Shown here: positions 23,125 through 33,106 of the stretch, one piece after another | How the letters are laid out: each line of letters begins with the position of its first letter | How positions within the stretch are numbered: the stretch's first letter is position 1 | DNA from: Massilia agilis | Lineage (GTDB): Bacteria > Pseudomonadota > Gammaproteobacteria > Burkholderiales > Burkholderiaceae_D | DNA length: 64,000 nucleotides | Assembly (NCBI RefSeq): GCF_024756255.1 | Contig: NZ_JANUHB010000002.1 | Coordinates: forward strand, 806,001-870,000 | Direction: 5' to 3' | The notes under the pieces: model-generated | Told to the model about the DNA's origin: nothing | Databases searched by the model: none | The model's input: only the letters and a program-made list of their open reading frames with translations | Program-made: the position numbers and the translations under genes

Positions 23125-24069
23125 ATGCCAATTCGTCTTGAATGCCTGTCCCACACCCCGCTGCAGGGCTATTTCGATCCCGCGCCGGACGTACTGAACG
23201 AGGTCGAGCGCGTGCAGGCCGCCGCGCGCGAACGCGTGCTCGCCTACGACCCCGAGCTGGTGGTGGTGTTTGCGCCCGACCATTACAACGGCTTCTTCTA
23301 CGACCTGATGCCGCCGTTTTGCATCGGCGCGGCAGCCGATTCGATTGGCGATTACAAGAGCCTGGCCGGGCCGCTGCCGGTGCCGGGCGCGCTGGCCAGG
23401 GACATGGCCGAAAGCGTGCTGGCAGCCGACATCGACGTCGCCCTGTCCTACCGCATGCAGGTCGACCATGGCTGCGCGCAGGCGCTCGAAGTACTCACCG
23501 GCGGGCTCGACCGCTTCCCGGTGATCCCCGTATTCATCAATTCCGTGGCGCCGCCGATGGCGACGCTGCGCCGCGCCCGCCTGCTGGGCGAAGCCATCGG
23601 CCGCTTTTTGGAGCGTACCGGCAAGCGCGTGCTGGTGATCGGATCGGGCGGCATTTCGCACGAGCCGCCGGTGCCGCTTTTGGCCGGCGCCAGCGACGAA
23701 GTGGCCCAGCGCCTGATCGCCGGGCGCAACCCGACACCCGAAGGCCGCGCCGCGCGCCAGGCGCGCACGCTCGCCGCGGCCAAGTCCTTCACGGCTGGCG
23801 ACAGCGGACTGCATCCGCTGAACCCCGAGTGGGACCTGGCGTTCATGGACAAAATGGCCTCGGAACTGCTGGCCGTCGATGGCATGACCAACGACGCGAT
23901 CACGCGCGACGGCGGAAGGTCGGCGCATGAGATCCGCGCTTGGGTGGCCGCGTTCGGCGCCCTGTCCGCCTATGGCCCCTACCGCGCGACCAACGACTTT
24001 TATCGCCCGATTCCCGAATGGATCGCGGGCTTCGGCGCCATGCACGCCGCGCCCGTCGCGGCGGCGTAA
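23125..24069 (+). CDS. mhpB: 2,3-dihydroxyphenylpropionate/2,3-dihydroxycinnamate 1,2-dioxygenase
   Basis: Class III (LigB-type) extradiol ring-cleavage enzyme, 314 residues, same length as E. coli MhpB. Metal/catalytic histidines are at the MhpB positions: H10 in CLSHTPL, H53 in APDHYNGFFYD, H115 in QVDHGCAQ and H179 in GSGGISHEPPVP. The C-terminus has the family RPIPEWIAGFGAM. It opens the catechol ring of 3-(2,3-dihydroxyphenyl)propionate to 2-hydroxy-6-oxonona-2,4-dienedioate using O2 and Fe(II). It leads the mhpBDFEC run. The substrate equals the known end product of the 8-hydroxycoumarin branch of quinoline degradation, which links this enzyme to the oxygenase genes. Confidence 0.95.
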   Translation: MPIRLECLSHTPLQGYFDPAPDVLNEVERVQAAARERVLAYDPELVVVFAPDHYNGFFYDLMPPFCIGAAADSIGDYKSLAGPLPVPGALARDMAESVLAADIDVALSYRMQVDHGCAQALEVLTGGLDRFPVIPVFINSVAPPMATLRRARLLGEAIGRFLERTGKRVLVIGSGGISHEPPVPLLAGASDEVAQRLIAGRNPTPEGRAARQARTLAAAKSFTAGDSGLHPLNPEWDLAFMDKMASELLAVDGMTNDAITRDGGRSAHEIRAWVAAFGALSAYGPYRATNDFYRPIPEWIAGFGAMHAAPVAAA

Positions 24070-24090
24070 TCACATCAAGGAAGGAAACTC

Positions 24091-24876
24091 ATGTCCGGAC
24101 AACTCATACCCAGCCTGGCGAGCAGGCTGCGCAACGCCGAATGCACGCGCCAGCCGGTGCCGCCGGTGCGCGGCGACATCGCGCAGGACGACATGGCGCT
24201 GGCCTATGCCGTGCAGCAGGCGAACGTCGAGGCGCGCCGCGCGCAGGGCGAGCGCATCGTCGGCCGCAAGATCGGCCTGACCTCGCTCGCGGTGCAAAAG
24301 CAGCTCGGCGTCGACCAGCCCGATTTTGGCGCGCTGTTTGCCAACATGGCCTATGGCGACGGCCAGCCGATGCCGCTGTCGCGCCTGATCCAGCCGAAGG
24401 TGGAGGCCGAGATCGCGCTCGTACTCAAGCACGACCTGACGCAAGCGCAGCACACCTTTGCCGACATCATCGGCGCGACCGACTACGCACTGGCGGCGAT
24501 CGAGGTGGTGGACAGCCGCATCCAGGACTGGGACATCCGCTTCGTCGATACGGTCGCCGACAACGCCTCGAGCGCCATGTTCGTGCTCGGCAGCCGGCCG
24601 GTGCCGCTGGCCGGGCTGGACCTGCCGGGCGCCGCCATGACCCTGTCGCACGACGGCGAGCTGGTCTCGCAAGGCAGCGGTGCGGCCTGCCTGGGCAACC
24701 CGCTCAATGCCGCCGTGTGGCTGGCCGACATGATGGTCAAGATGGGCACGCCCCTGCGCGCCGGCGACGTCTTGATGACCGGTGCGCTCGGCCCGATGGT
24801 GGCCGTGACCGCGCCGGGCACCTTCACCGCCCACATCGCCGGACTGGGCAGCGTGCGCGCCGTGTTTTCAGAATAA
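24091..24876 (+). CDS. mhpD: 2-oxopent-4-enoate (2-hydroxypentadienoate) hydratase
   Basis: Hydratase of 261 residues, fumarylacetoacetase-like fold. Family landmarks are [27 protein letters not shown] and the [12 protein letters not shown] segment with metal-ligand acidic residues. Adds water to 2-hydroxypenta-2,4-dienoate to give 4-hydroxy-2-oxovalerate. Starts 21 bp after mhpB with AAGGAA before the ATG. Confidence 0.94.
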   Translation: MSGQLIPSLASRLRNAECTRQPVPPVRGDIAQDDMALAYAVQQANVEARRAQGERIVGRKIGLTSLAVQKQLGVDQPDFGALFANMAYGDGQPMPLSRLIQPKVEAEIALVLKHDLTQAQHTFADIIGATDYALAAIEVVDSRIQDWDIRFVDTVADNASSAMFVLGSRPVPLAGLDLPGAAMTLSHDGELVSQGSGAACLGNPLNAAVWLADMMVKMGTPLRAGDVLMTGALGPMVAVTAPGTFTAHIAGLGSVRAVFSE

Positions 24877-24886
24877 GGAGTCATAC

Positions 24887-25822
24887 ATGAGCAAGAAACT
24901 CAAGGCTGCCATCATCGGCAGCGGTAACATCGGCACCGACCTGATGATCAAGATCCTGCGTCACGGCAGGCATATCGAGATGGGGGCGATGGTGGGCATC
25001 GACCCCAAATCCGACGGCCTGGCGCGCGCCGCGCGCATGGGCGTGGCGGTGACCCACGAGGGCGTGGACGGCCTGACGCGGCTGCCGCAATTTGCCGACA
25101 TCGACATCGTGTTCGATGCCACCTCGGCCTCGGCCCAGGTGAAGAACGACGCCGTGCTGCGCGCACTCAAGCCAGGCATCCGCATGGTCGACCTGACCCC
25201 GGCCGCGATCGGCCCGTACTGCGTGCCGGTGGTGAACGGCGAGGCGCACCTGGACGCGGGCAACGTGAACATGGTCACCTGCGGCGGCCAGGCCACGATC
25301 CCGATGGTGGCCGCGGTCTCGCGCGTGGCCAAGGTGTATTACGGCGAAATCATCGCTTCGATCTCCAGCAAGAGCGCCGGTCCGGGCACCCGCGCCAACA
25401 TCGACGAATTCACCGAGACCACCTCCAAGGCCATCGAGCAGGTGGGCGGCGCGCAAAAGGGCAAGGCCATCATCATCCTGAACCCCGCCGAGCCGCCGCT
25501 GATCATGCGCGACACCGTGTACTGCATGACCGAGCTCGATGCCGACCAGGACGCGATCCGCAAGTCGGTGCAGGACATGGCCGCCGCCGTGCAGGAATAC
25601 GTTCCCGGCTACCGCCTGAAGCAGGAAGTGCAGTTCGACCGCATCGAGCTTGCCCCCAACCTGCCGGGCGTCGGCCGCCAGGCGGGCCTGAAGGTCTCGG
25701 TCTTCCTGGAAGTGGAAGGCGCGGCCCACTACCTGCCTGCGTACGCCGGCAACCTCGACATCATGACCAGCGCCGCCCTCAAGACCGCCGAGCGCATGGC
25801 CGAGCGGCACCTCGTCGCGTAA
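24887..25822 (+). CDS. mhpF: Acetaldehyde dehydrogenase (acetylating)
   Basis: CoA-acylating dehydrogenase of 311 residues. NAD-binding [10 protein letters not shown] is at 12-21, and the catalytic Cys lies in [12 protein letters not shown] (about 125-136). It oxidises acetaldehyde with CoA to acetyl-CoA and normally forms a channelling complex with the aldolase encoded next. Gap to mhpD is 10 bp. Confidence 0.96.
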   Translation: MSKKLKAAIIGSGNIGTDLMIKILRHGRHIEMGAMVGIDPKSDGLARAARMGVAVTHEGVDGLTRLPQFADIDIVFDATSASAQVKNDAVLRALKPGIRMVDLTPAAIGPYCVPVVNGEAHLDAGNVNMVTCGGQATIPMVAAVSRVAKVYYGEIIASISSKSAGPGTRANIDEFTETTSKAIEQVGGAQKGKAIIILNPAEPPLIMRDTVYCMTELDADQDAIRKSVQDMAAAVQEYVPGYRLKQEVQFDRIELAPNLPGVGRQAGLKVSVFLEVEGAAHYLPAYAGNLDIMTSAALKTAERMAERHLVA

Positions 25823-25832
25823 GGAGAAGCAC

Positions 25833-26867
25833 ATGTTTGACAAGTCCAAGAAGATCTACATTTCCGACGTCACCCTGCGTGACGGGATGCACGCGATCCG
25901 CCACCAGTATTCGCTGGAGCAGGCGGTGCAAATCGCCAGGGCGCTCGATGAAGCCCGGGTGGACAGCATCGAGGTCGCGCACGGCGACGGGCTGCAGGGC
26001 TCGAGCTTCAACTACGGCTTTGGCGCCCACACCGACCTGGAGTGGATCGAAGCGGTGGCCGGGGTGCTCAAGCACGCCAAGGTCGCCACCCTGCTGTTGC
26101 CGGGCATCGGCACCATCCACGACCTGAAGAACGCCTACGACGCCGGCGCGCGCGTGGTGCGCGTGGCCACCCACTGCACCGAGGCCGACATCTCCAGGCA
26201 GCACATCGAATATGCGCGCGAACTGGGCATGGACACGGTGGGCTTCCTGATGATGAGCCACATGACCACGCCGCAGAACCTGGCGCAGGAAGCCAAGAAG
26301 ATGGAAAGCTACGGCGCCACCACGGTCTACGTGGTCGACTCGGGCGGGGCGATGAACATGTATGACATCGCCGACCGCTTCAAGGCGTTCAAGGACGTGC
26401 TCAAGCCCGAAACCCACACCGGCATGCACGCGCACCACAACCTGTCGCTGGGCGTGGCCAACTCGATCGTCGCGATCGAAAACGGCTGCGACCGCATCGA
26501 CGCCAGCCTGACCGGCATGGGCGCCGGCGCCGGCAATGCGCCGCTGGAGGTGTTCATCGCCGCGGTCGACCGCATGGGCCTGAACCACGGCTGCGACGTG
26601 AAGAAGCTGATCGACGCCGCTGAAGACATCGTGCGCCCGATCCAGGAGCGCCCGGTGCGCGTGGACCGCGAAACGCTGGCGTTGGGCTACGCGGGCGTGT
26701 ATTCGAGCTTCCTGCGCCACTCCGAAACGGCGGCCGCCAAGTACGGCCTGCCCGCCTTCGACATCCTGGTCGAGCTGGGCAAGCGGCGCATGGTCGGCGG
26801 GCAGGAAGACATGATCGTGGACGTGGCCCTGGACATGCTCAAGCAGCGCGCATCGCAGGGCGCATGA
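25833..26867 (+). CDS. mhpE: 4-hydroxy-2-oxovalerate aldolase
   Basis: DmpG/MhpE-type aldolase of 344 residues. TIM barrel with the opening [11 protein letters not shown] (metal-site Asp), the HxH metal ligands in MHAHHNLS, and the C-terminal communication domain. Cleaves 4-hydroxy-2-oxovalerate to pyruvate and acetaldehyde and hands the aldehyde to MhpF. Gap to mhpF is 10 bp. Confidence 0.96.
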   Translation: MFDKSKKIYISDVTLRDGMHAIRHQYSLEQAVQIARALDEARVDSIEVAHGDGLQGSSFNYGFGAHTDLEWIEAVAGVLKHAKVATLLLPGIGTIHDLKNAYDAGARVVRVATHCTEADISRQHIEYARELGMDTVGFLMMSHMTTPQNLAQEAKKMESYGATTVYVVDSGGAMNMYDIADRFKAFKDVLKPETHTGMHAHHNLSLGVANSIVAIENGCDRIDASLTGMGAGAGNAPLEVFIAAVDRMGLNHGCDVKKLIDAAEDIVRPIQERPVRVDRETLALGYAGVYSSFLRHSETAAAKYGLPAFDILVELGKRRMVGGQEDMIVDVALDMLKQRASQGA

Positions 26868-26913
26868 ATCACGTCGGCCCAGTGCCGGCATTAACGCAGA
26901 AAGGAACACCAAG

Positions 26914-27783
26914 ATGGCGGCAAACGCAATCACGTTGAGCGAGGCATCGACCAGCAAGCTCGCGCGCATCAAGCACGGCGACGTGGAGTTGAACATCCAC
27001 TACAACGATGTCGGCAGCGGCGCCGAGACGGTCGTGATGCTGCACGGCTCCGGCCCGGGCGCGACCGGCTGGGCCAACTTCCACCGCAATATCGAGCCGC
27101 TGGTCGGCGCCGGCTACCGGGTCATCCTGATGGATTGCCCGGGCTGGGGCAAGAGCGACTCGATCGTCAACACCGGCTCGCGTTCGGAGCTGAATGCGAG
27201 CATCCTCAAGGGCCTGGTCGATGCGCTGGACCTTGGGCGCGTGCACATCCTCGGTAACTCGATGGGCGCCCACAGCGCGGTCGCGTTCGCGCTCGCGCAT
27301 CCGGACCGGATCGGCAAGCTGGTGCTGATGGGTGGCGGCACCAGCGGCGCCAGCCTGTACGCGCCGATGCCCACCGAAGGCATCAAGCAGCTCAATGGCG
27401 TGTATCGCGAACCGACCATCGAGAACCTGAAACGGCTGATGAATGTGTTCGTGCACGACGCCAGCGCGATCACGGACGACCTGATGCAGCAGCGCCTGGA
27501 CAATATCCTGGCGCGCCGCGACCACCTGGAGAACTTCGTGAAAAGCCTTGCGGCCAATCCGAAGCAGTTCACCGACTACAGCGCGCGCCTGGGCGAAATC
27601 AGCGCACAGACGCTGGTGATCTGGGGGCGCGATGACCGTTTCGTGCCGATGGATACCGGGCTGCGCCTGATCGCCGGCATCCCGAACGCGCAGCTGCATA
27701 TCTTCAGCCGCTGCGGGCACTGGGCCCAATGGGAGCACGCGGACGCATTCAACCGCATGGTGCTGGACTTCCTGGCGCACTGA
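26914..27783 (+). CDS. mhpC: 2-hydroxy-6-oxonona-2,4-dienedioate hydrolase (C-C bond hydrolase)
   Basis: Alpha/beta-hydrolase of 289 residues in the meta-cleavage-product hydrolase group. Oxyanion motif [10 protein letters not shown] (about 45-54). Nucleophile Ser in GNSMGAHSA (about 112). Asp in GRDDRFVP and His in CGHWAQWEH complete the triad. Splits the MhpB product to 2-hydroxypentadienoate and succinate. It is 46 bp after mhpE and closes the cluster; a palindromic repeat at 27793 follows. The specificity label follows from mhpB; a BphD-like range is possible. Confidence 0.92.
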   Translation: MAANAITLSEASTSKLARIKHGDVELNIHYNDVGSGAETVVMLHGSGPGATGWANFHRNIEPLVGAGYRVILMDCPGWGKSDSIVNTGSRSELNASILKGLVDALDLGRVHILGNSMGAHSAVAFALAHPDRIGKLVLMGGGTSGASLYAPMPTEGIKQLNGVYREPTIENLKRLMNVFVHDASAITDDLMQQRLDNILARRDHLENFVKSLAANPKQFTDYSARLGEISAQTLVIWGRDDRFVPMDTGLRLIAGIPNAQLHIFSRCGHWAQWEHADAFNRMVLDFLAH

Positions 27784-27792
27784 CGCAGGATC

Positions 27793-27894
27793 GTAGGGTG
27801 GGCAGCTTGTCTGCCCACGCGTTCAGGCGGCTTTGACTGACGCCGCGATCGGCTCAAGCTGGTTGAACGCGTGGGCAGAATCTGCCCACCCTAC
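27793..27894. repeat. Dispersed palindromic repeat, copy 1 (long type)
   Basis: A 102-bp imperfect palindrome. Outer arms GTAGGGTGGGCAG / CTGCCCACCCTAC; inner arms CTGCCCACGCGTTCA / TGAACGCGTGGGCAG. Each half also folds alone (GTGGGCAG with CTGCCCAC). Lies between the convergent stops of mhpC and the minus-strand SDR, where it could act as a bidirectional terminator. The same family recurs at 43290, 53140 and 55588. Confidence 0.9.
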
Positions 27895-27914
27895 CAAACC
27901 GATTACCGCCAGCC

Positions 27915-28658
27915 TCAGATCGTCAGGCCGCCCGTCACTTCCAGCGTGGCGCCGTTGACGTAGCTGGCTTCGTCGGACAGCAGGAACACCACCGCCGACG
28001 CGATTTCGCCCGGCTTGCCCAGGCGTTTTTGCGGGACCTTCTGCACCATCTCGTCCATGACGTGCTGCGGCACGTCCTTGATGATGGCGGTGCTGATGAA
28101 ACCCGGGCACACGGCGTTGCAGCGCACGCCCTTGCGGCCCAGCTCACGCGACCAGGTTCTGGTCATGCCCAGCACGCCGGCCTTGGCCGCAGCGTAGTTG
28201 GTTTGCCCGAAATTGCCCGACAGGCCCACGATCGACGAGATGTTGACGATCGCGCCGGCGCTCGCAATGAGCGCATCCACCGTCGTGCGGGTGCAGTTGA
28301 ACACGCCTTTCAGGTTCACGTCGATCACCCGGTCCCACTGCTCTTCGCTCATCTTGGTGAGCTGGGCGTCGGCCACGATGCCGGCGTTGTTGACCAGGCC
28401 GTCGATGCGGCCGAACGCGCCCAGGGTACCCGCGGCCGCTTCGCGCACGGCATCCATGTCGGCCACGTTGACCGTGAACCCGGCCACCTTCGCCTGCGGC
28501 GCATCGCTGCGCACGGTGTCGATGGCGGCCGTGACCGCATCCTCGCGCAAGTCCCAGATCGCCACATGCGCGCCGCTTGCCGCGCAGCGCTGGGCGATGG
28601 CCAGGCCAATGCCTTGCGCGCCACCAGTGACGACGATTACCTTTCCAGACAAATCCAT
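27915..28658 (-). CDS. FabG-like short-chain dehydrogenase/reductase
   Basis: Classical SDR of 247 residues. TGGAQGIG coenzyme motif, NNAG, the Ser in NISSIVG and YAAAKAG catalytic Tyr/Lys, and C-terminal SYVNGATLEVTGG. The reading frame extends upstream, but the ATG at 28658 is preceded by a clear GGAGG. Resembles 3-oxoacyl-ACP/3-hydroxyacyl reductases and also secondary alcohol dehydrogenases. It is convergent with mhpC; belonging to the pathway is possible but not supported by a shared operator. Confidence 0.9.
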   Translation of the reverse strand: MDLSGKVIVVTGGAQGIGLAIAQRCAASGAHVAIWDLREDAVTAAIDTVRSDAPQAKVAGFTVNVADMDAVREAAAGTLGAFGRIDGLVNNAGIVADAQLTKMSEEQWDRVIDVNLKGVFNCTRTTVDALIASAGAIVNISSIVGLSGNFGQTNYAAAKAGVLGMTRTWSRELGRKGVRCNAVCPGFISTAIIKDVPQHVMDEMVQKVPQKRLGKPGEIASAVVFLLSDEASYVNGATLEVTGGLTI

Positions 28659-28844
28659 TCGAACCTCCACTTTTTCATCGTTTGATGAATTTAATCCAGA
28701 GATCTTACACTCAACTGTCACCCTGAACAAGGCAGCGGAAACGCCTGGCGCCCGGCATTTGCCGGCCGGGCAGGCATGCGCCAACCCGGCCGTTCTGCAT
28801 CATCAGACCCCGGATGCGGCGCCCGAGTTCGCGGGCTGTGGCGC

Positions 28845-29342
28845 TCAACGAACCTGTGCCGGAACCTGCACCCAGCCGCCGGGGCAGGATGCGATGTAGG
28901 GGTAGTAGGCGCCGGTGCCCGGGCAGAAATACCAGAACTGGGGCACGGCCGCCACGCCCGGAGGCGGGCTTGGCACCAGCAGCGGGGGAATGTAGGGATT
29001 GGGATAGGGATAGACCGGCACGCCATAGGGGTACCAGGTGCCGCCGACCACCCACCACCAGCCGTCGTGGCCGGAGTGCGGGCCGTGGTACCAGTGCCCG
29101 CCGCTCCACACATGGCGGTCATGATCGTTGAAGTGGCGGATGTCGCCGTGCCACGCCGGACCCGGGCCGTGGCCGCCACCATGCCAGCCGGGCGCGCCAC
29201 CGTGCGCACCGGGGTTACCCCCGTGGCCCGGGGAATGCTGGGCCCAGGCAGGCGCCAGCAGGATGGTGAACAGCTGTGCGGCACACGCCAGCCGGAGCAA
29301 GGCCGGGCGGCGATGCGCACGGGGCGTGGCAGAGTCCTTCAT
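28845..29342 (-). CDS. Small secreted Gly/His/Trp/Pro-rich protein of unknown function
   Basis: Protein of 165 residues with an N-terminal signal peptide (about 1-35, ending APAWA). The mature part is unusual: a Gly-His-rich stretch (36-75), a Trp/Tyr/Pro-rich stretch (VPVYPYPNPYIPP) and a C-terminal YFCPGTGAYYPYIASCPGG with two Cys likely to be disulphide-bonded. This C-terminal signature is common in small exported proteins of Burkholderiales; no function is known to me. The His-rich region suggests metal binding, which is inference. Confidence 0.75.
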   Translation of the reverse strand: MKDSATPRAHRRPALLRLACAAQLFTILLAPAWAQHSPGHGGNPGAHGGAPGWHGGGHGPGPAWHGDIRHFNDHDRHVWSGGHWYHGPHSGHDGWWWVVGGTWYPYGVPVYPYPNPYIPPLLVPSPPPGVAAVPQFWYFCPGTGAYYPYIASCPGGWVQVPAQVR

Positions 29343-29438
29343 GGGTGCCCCCCGACCGCAGGAACAAGCTACATGCTCGCTCCCGCACGGTGCGGGACAC
29401 TGCGCTCGATCAAGCGCGGGCGCGAAACAAACCGGGGA

Positions 29439-31163
29439 TCAGAACTCTTCCCAGTCATCCTCGCCGGCCGGGACCGAGGCCGGCTTGCGTGCCGCCGGGC
29501 GGGCGGCCTGTGCAGCTTGTGCGGCAGGTTTTGCGGCCGGCTTGGCGGCGCGCGCCACCGGCACCAGCGCCGTGCTGGTCGCTGCCGGGCGGCTGCTTGC
29601 CGCCGGCGCCTGCGCCAGCGACGCGTGCAGCTGGAAGGTGCCCACGGCGCGCGCGAGGCGGTCCGCCTCTTCCTGCAGCGACTGGGCGGCGGCCGACGCT
29701 TCCTCGACCAGCGCGGCGTTCTGCGAGGTCGCCTGGTCCATCTGGACGATCGCCTGGTTCACCTGCTCGATGCCCGAGGTCTGTTCCTGGCTGGCGGCCG
29801 TGATCTCGGCCATGATGTCGGTCACGCGGCTGACGCTCTGCACGATCTCGGCCATGGTGGCGCCGGCCTGGTCCACCAGCATCGAGCCGGTGCGCACCTT
29901 GTCCACCGAGTCGTCGATCAGCATCTTGATTTCCTTGGCCGCGGCGGCGCTGCGCTGGGCCAGGTTGCGCACCTCGCCAGCGACCACCGCGAAGCCGCGG
30001 CCCTGCTCGCCCGCACGGGCCGCCTCGACCGCCGCGTTCAGTGCCAGGATGTTGGTCTGGAAGGCGATGCCGTCGATGACGGCGATGATGTCCACGATCT
30101 TCTTGGCCGACTCGTTGATCGCGCCCATGGTCTCGACCACCTCCGACACCACGGCCCCGCCCTTGCCCGCCACTTCCGAGGCCGACACCGCCAGCACGTT
30201 GGCCTGGCGCGCGTTCTCGGCGTTCTGCTTCACGGTCGAGGTCAGTTCTTCCATCGACGAGGCGGTCTCTTCCAGCGAGCTGGCCTGCTGCTCGGTGCGC
30301 GAGGACAGGTCCAGGTTGCCGGCGGCGATCTGGCCGGCGGCGGTGGCAATGGTATCGGTGCCGCCGCGCACGTGGCCGACGATCTTGACCAGCCCTTCGT
30401 TCATGTCCTTGAGCGCCTGCATCAGGCGGCCGGTCTCGTCCTTGGAGCGGACGTCGATGTCCTGGGTCAGGTCGCCGGCCGCCACCGCGTGGGCGATGCG
30501 CACGGCTTCTTCCAGCGGGTTGACGATGCCGCGGATCAGCATGGCGCCGACCACGCCGGCCAGCACCAGGCCAAAGGCCATGCCGGTCAGGCACACCACG
30601 CGCACCAGTTCATACATCGAGCGCGAGTTTTCGTTGAGCTTCTCGGCCTCGTCCATCTGCAACTTGATCAGCGCATTGATTTCCTTGCGGATGGCCTGGA
30701 ACTGCTGGTCCACCTTGCCCTGGATCAGGGCGGTGGCGGCCTGCATGTCGCCGGCACGCACTGCGGCCACGGCCGGGTTCAGGGCGGTCTCGAGGAACTG
30801 CGCGCGCGCCTTGGCAAAGCGGTCGGCGATCTGCGCCTCTTCCGGCGTCAGCTTGGTCGCCATGTAGGCCTTCCACTGCTCGTCGATGACGGCGCGGTTG
30901 TGCTCGATCTCAGCCAGCAGGTTCGGCACGTCCTTGGCGTCGGCGGTGACGGACTTGGCCACCGCCAGCTGGTTCAGGTTGAAGGCACGGATGATGCGGT
31001 CGAGCTGACCCAGGCACACCAGGCGATCGTTGTACATCGAGGTCATGTCGCCATTGGCATGGCCGAGGCTGACCAGGCCGACCACGGCGCCCACGATCAG
31101 CTCGAGTCCGAGCAGAACAATGACGAAGATGAGCCGGGTCTTGATCGTGAGGTTCTTGAACAT
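29439..31163 (-). CDS. Methyl-accepting chemotaxis protein with C-terminal CheR/CheB tether
   Basis: Inner-membrane chemoreceptor of 574 residues. TM1 about 11-31, a four-helix-bundle-type periplasmic sensor (about 32-190), TM2 about 190-212, HAMP about 213-265, then the cytoplasmic signalling domain with a perfect hairpin tip ([21 protein letters not shown] region). After the signalling domain comes an Ala/Pro-rich flexible linker and the terminal DDWEEF, which fits the W-x-x-F pentapeptide that recruits CheR/CheB. Tandem with a similar receptor upstream at 31363, so they are probable duplicates. Ligand unknown. Confidence 0.93.
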   Translation of the reverse strand: MFKNLTIKTRLIFVIVLLGLELIVGAVVGLVSLGHANGDMTSMYNDRLVCLGQLDRIIRAFNLNQLAVAKSVTADAKDVPNLLAEIEHNRAVIDEQWKAYMATKLTPEEAQIADRFAKARAQFLETALNPAVAAVRAGDMQAATALIQGKVDQQFQAIRKEINALIKLQMDEAEKLNENSRSMYELVRVVCLTGMAFGLVLAGVVGAMLIRGIVNPLEEAVRIAHAVAAGDLTQDIDVRSKDETGRLMQALKDMNEGLVKIVGHVRGGTDTIATAAGQIAAGNLDLSSRTEQQASSLEETASSMEELTSTVKQNAENARQANVLAVSASEVAGKGGAVVSEVVETMGAINESAKKIVDIIAVIDGIAFQTNILALNAAVEAARAGEQGRGFAVVAGEVRNLAQRSAAAAKEIKMLIDDSVDKVRTGSMLVDQAGATMAEIVQSVSRVTDIMAEITAASQEQTSGIEQVNQAIVQMDQATSQNAALVEEASAAAQSLQEEADRLARAVGTFQLHASLAQAPAASSRPAATSTALVPVARAAKPAAKPAAQAAQAARPAARKPASVPAGEDDWEEF

Positions 31164-31362
31164 CTGCTGCTCTTTTCCTGTTGGGTTGAATTTCCGTTAC
31201 CGCAATGCAATCCGAACGATTATAGGAATAACGGATGACCCGTGGAAACAAAGTGAAGACTTGGCCACAGAATTTCACGAATTCGTTGTGCTGTGCACAC
31301 ACCGCGACGGTTTTATCGCCAAACTTGATGCGCAGCAAGGAAACGCTGTGCACCCAGGCAAC

Positions 31363-32982
31363 TCAGTAGCTCGCGGCGGGCAGTGCCCGGGCGGGGGTGC
31401 GCGCACCGACGGCCAGCGGCGCGCGCCCCTGCCCGCCCGCGGCCTGCAGGCGGAAGGTGTCCACCGCCCGCGCCAGCCGGTCCGACTCGTCGCGCAAGGC
31501 CTGGGCCGCCGCCGTGGCCTGCTCGACCAGCGCGGCATTCTGCTGGGTGGCCTGGTCCATCTGCGAGATCGCCTTGTTCACCTGCTCGATGCCGGCAGTC
31601 TGCTCCTGGCTGGCGGCGCTGATCTCGGCCATGATGTCGGTTACGCGGCTGACGCCCTGGACGATGTCGGCCATGGTGGAGCCGGCCTGGTCCACCAGGG
31701 TCGAGCCGGCGCGGATCTTGTCCACCGAATCGTCGATCAGCGCCTTGATTTCCTTGGCCGCGGCGGCGCTGCGCTGGGCCAGGCTGCGCACCTCGCCGGC
31801 GACGACGGCAAAGCCGCGCCCCTGCTCGCCGGCGCGGGCGGCCTCGACGGCGGCGTTCAGCGCCAGGATATTGGTCTGGAAGGCAATACCGTCGATGACG
31901 GCGATGATGTCCACGATCTGCCGCGCCGATTCGTTGATCGCGCCCATCGTCTGCACCACCTCGGCGACCACCGCCCCGCCCTTGCCGGCGACCTCCGAGG
32001 CCGACACGGCCAGCACGTTGGCCTGGCGCGCGTTTTCGGCGTTCTGCTTCACGGTCGAGGTCAGCTCCTCCATCGAGGACGCGGTTTCCTCCAGCGAGCT
32101 GGCCTGGTGTTCGGTGCGCGCCGACAGGTCCACGTTGCCGGCCGCAATCTGCCCGGCGGCGGTGGCGATGGTGTCGGTGCCGGAGCGCACCTGGCCGACG
32201 ATCGTCGCCAGGCCTTCGTTCATGTCCTTCAGGGCCTGCATCAGGCGCCCGGTTTCGTCCTTCGACGTGACCTCGATGCGCTCGGTCAGGTCGCCGGCCG
32301 CCACGCTGTCGGCAATGCGTACGGCTTCGTTCAGCGGATTGACGATGCCCCGGATCAGGATCACCCCGATGACGGCGGCCATGACCAGTCCCAGCAGCAG
32401 GCCGCTGATGCACACCACGCGCACCAGCTGGTAGGTGGACTGCGAGTGGGCGCGGTTGGCGCTGGCCACGTCCAGCTGCAGCTGGATCAGGTCGTTGATG
32501 TCCTGGCGCACCGGCGCGAACAGGGCCGGCATGCGCTTGTGCACCAGCTCGGCCGCCTCGGCGATGTTGCGGGCGCGCACGGCGTCCACCGCCGGCTTGA
32601 GCCCTTCCTTGACGAACGCGGTGCGCGCCGCGATGAATTTGTCGGCCAGCGCCTTTTCCTCGGGCGTCATCTCGGTGGCGGCGAACTGGGCCCAGACCTT
32701 CCCGATTTCGACGATGTTGCTGTCCACCTCGTTCATCAGCGCGTCCACGTCCACCCCGTCCGACGAGATCGCCTTGGCCACGTTCAGCTGGTTGATGGTC
32801 AGCATGCGCACGATGCGGTCGAGCTGGCCCAGCGGGACCAGCCGGTTGGCATACATGGAGGTCATCGAGCCGTTGGCCGAGCCCAGGTTGTAAATACCGA
32901 TGACCGCACCAACGATCAGTTCGGCGGCGAGGAAGGCGATCAGGAAGACCAGCCGCGATCGAATCGAGAAGTTTTTCAGCAT
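31363..32982 (-). CDS. Methyl-accepting chemotaxis protein
   Basis: Chemoreceptor of 539 residues from the ATG at 32982, chosen because it aligns with the start of the neighbouring paralogue ([13 protein letters not shown] against MFKNLTIKTRLIF); an ATG 13 codons upstream also exists. TM1, periplasmic four-helix bundle, TM2 and HAMP are as in the paralogue, and the signalling domain is nearly identical in the tip region. The C-terminus ends in PAASY and lacks the tethering pentapeptide, so it may depend on its neighbour for efficient adaptation. A 199-bp gap separates the two, so each may have its own promoter. Confidence 0.92.
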   Translation of the reverse strand: MLKNFSIRSRLVFLIAFLAAELIVGAVIGIYNLGSANGSMTSMYANRLVPLGQLDRIVRMLTINQLNVAKAISSDGVDVDALMNEVDSNIVEIGKVWAQFAATEMTPEEKALADKFIAARTAFVKEGLKPAVDAVRARNIAEAAELVHKRMPALFAPVRQDINDLIQLQLDVASANRAHSQSTYQLVRVVCISGLLLGLVMAAVIGVILIRGIVNPLNEAVRIADSVAAGDLTERIEVTSKDETGRLMQALKDMNEGLATIVGQVRSGTDTIATAAGQIAAGNVDLSARTEHQASSLEETASSMEELTSTVKQNAENARQANVLAVSASEVAGKGGAVVAEVVQTMGAINESARQIVDIIAVIDGIAFQTNILALNAAVEAARAGEQGRGFAVVAGEVRSLAQRSAAAAKEIKALIDDSVDKIRAGSTLVDQAGSTMADIVQGVSRVTDIMAEISAASQEQTAGIEQVNKAISQMDQATQQNAALVEQATAAAQALRDESDRLARAVDTFRLQAAGGQGRAPLAVGARTPARALPAASY

Positions 32983-33106
32983 GGGATAGGTGGAAATGTA
33001 AACATGGGAGCTGCCCAGCATTGGCGCGGCCGATCTTGTCAGCCCCGTTTAAGCAAAGCAATCAGGCAAGCTGGAAAGCGATGTAAGGAAAATGCGCGAC
33101 TTGCCG

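Noticed and set aside
27793..27894. Palindromes interpreted as insertion sequence ends or attachment sites
   Set aside because: No transposase or integrase lies between copies and no target duplication is visible; the size and hairpins fit REP/BIME-like elements.
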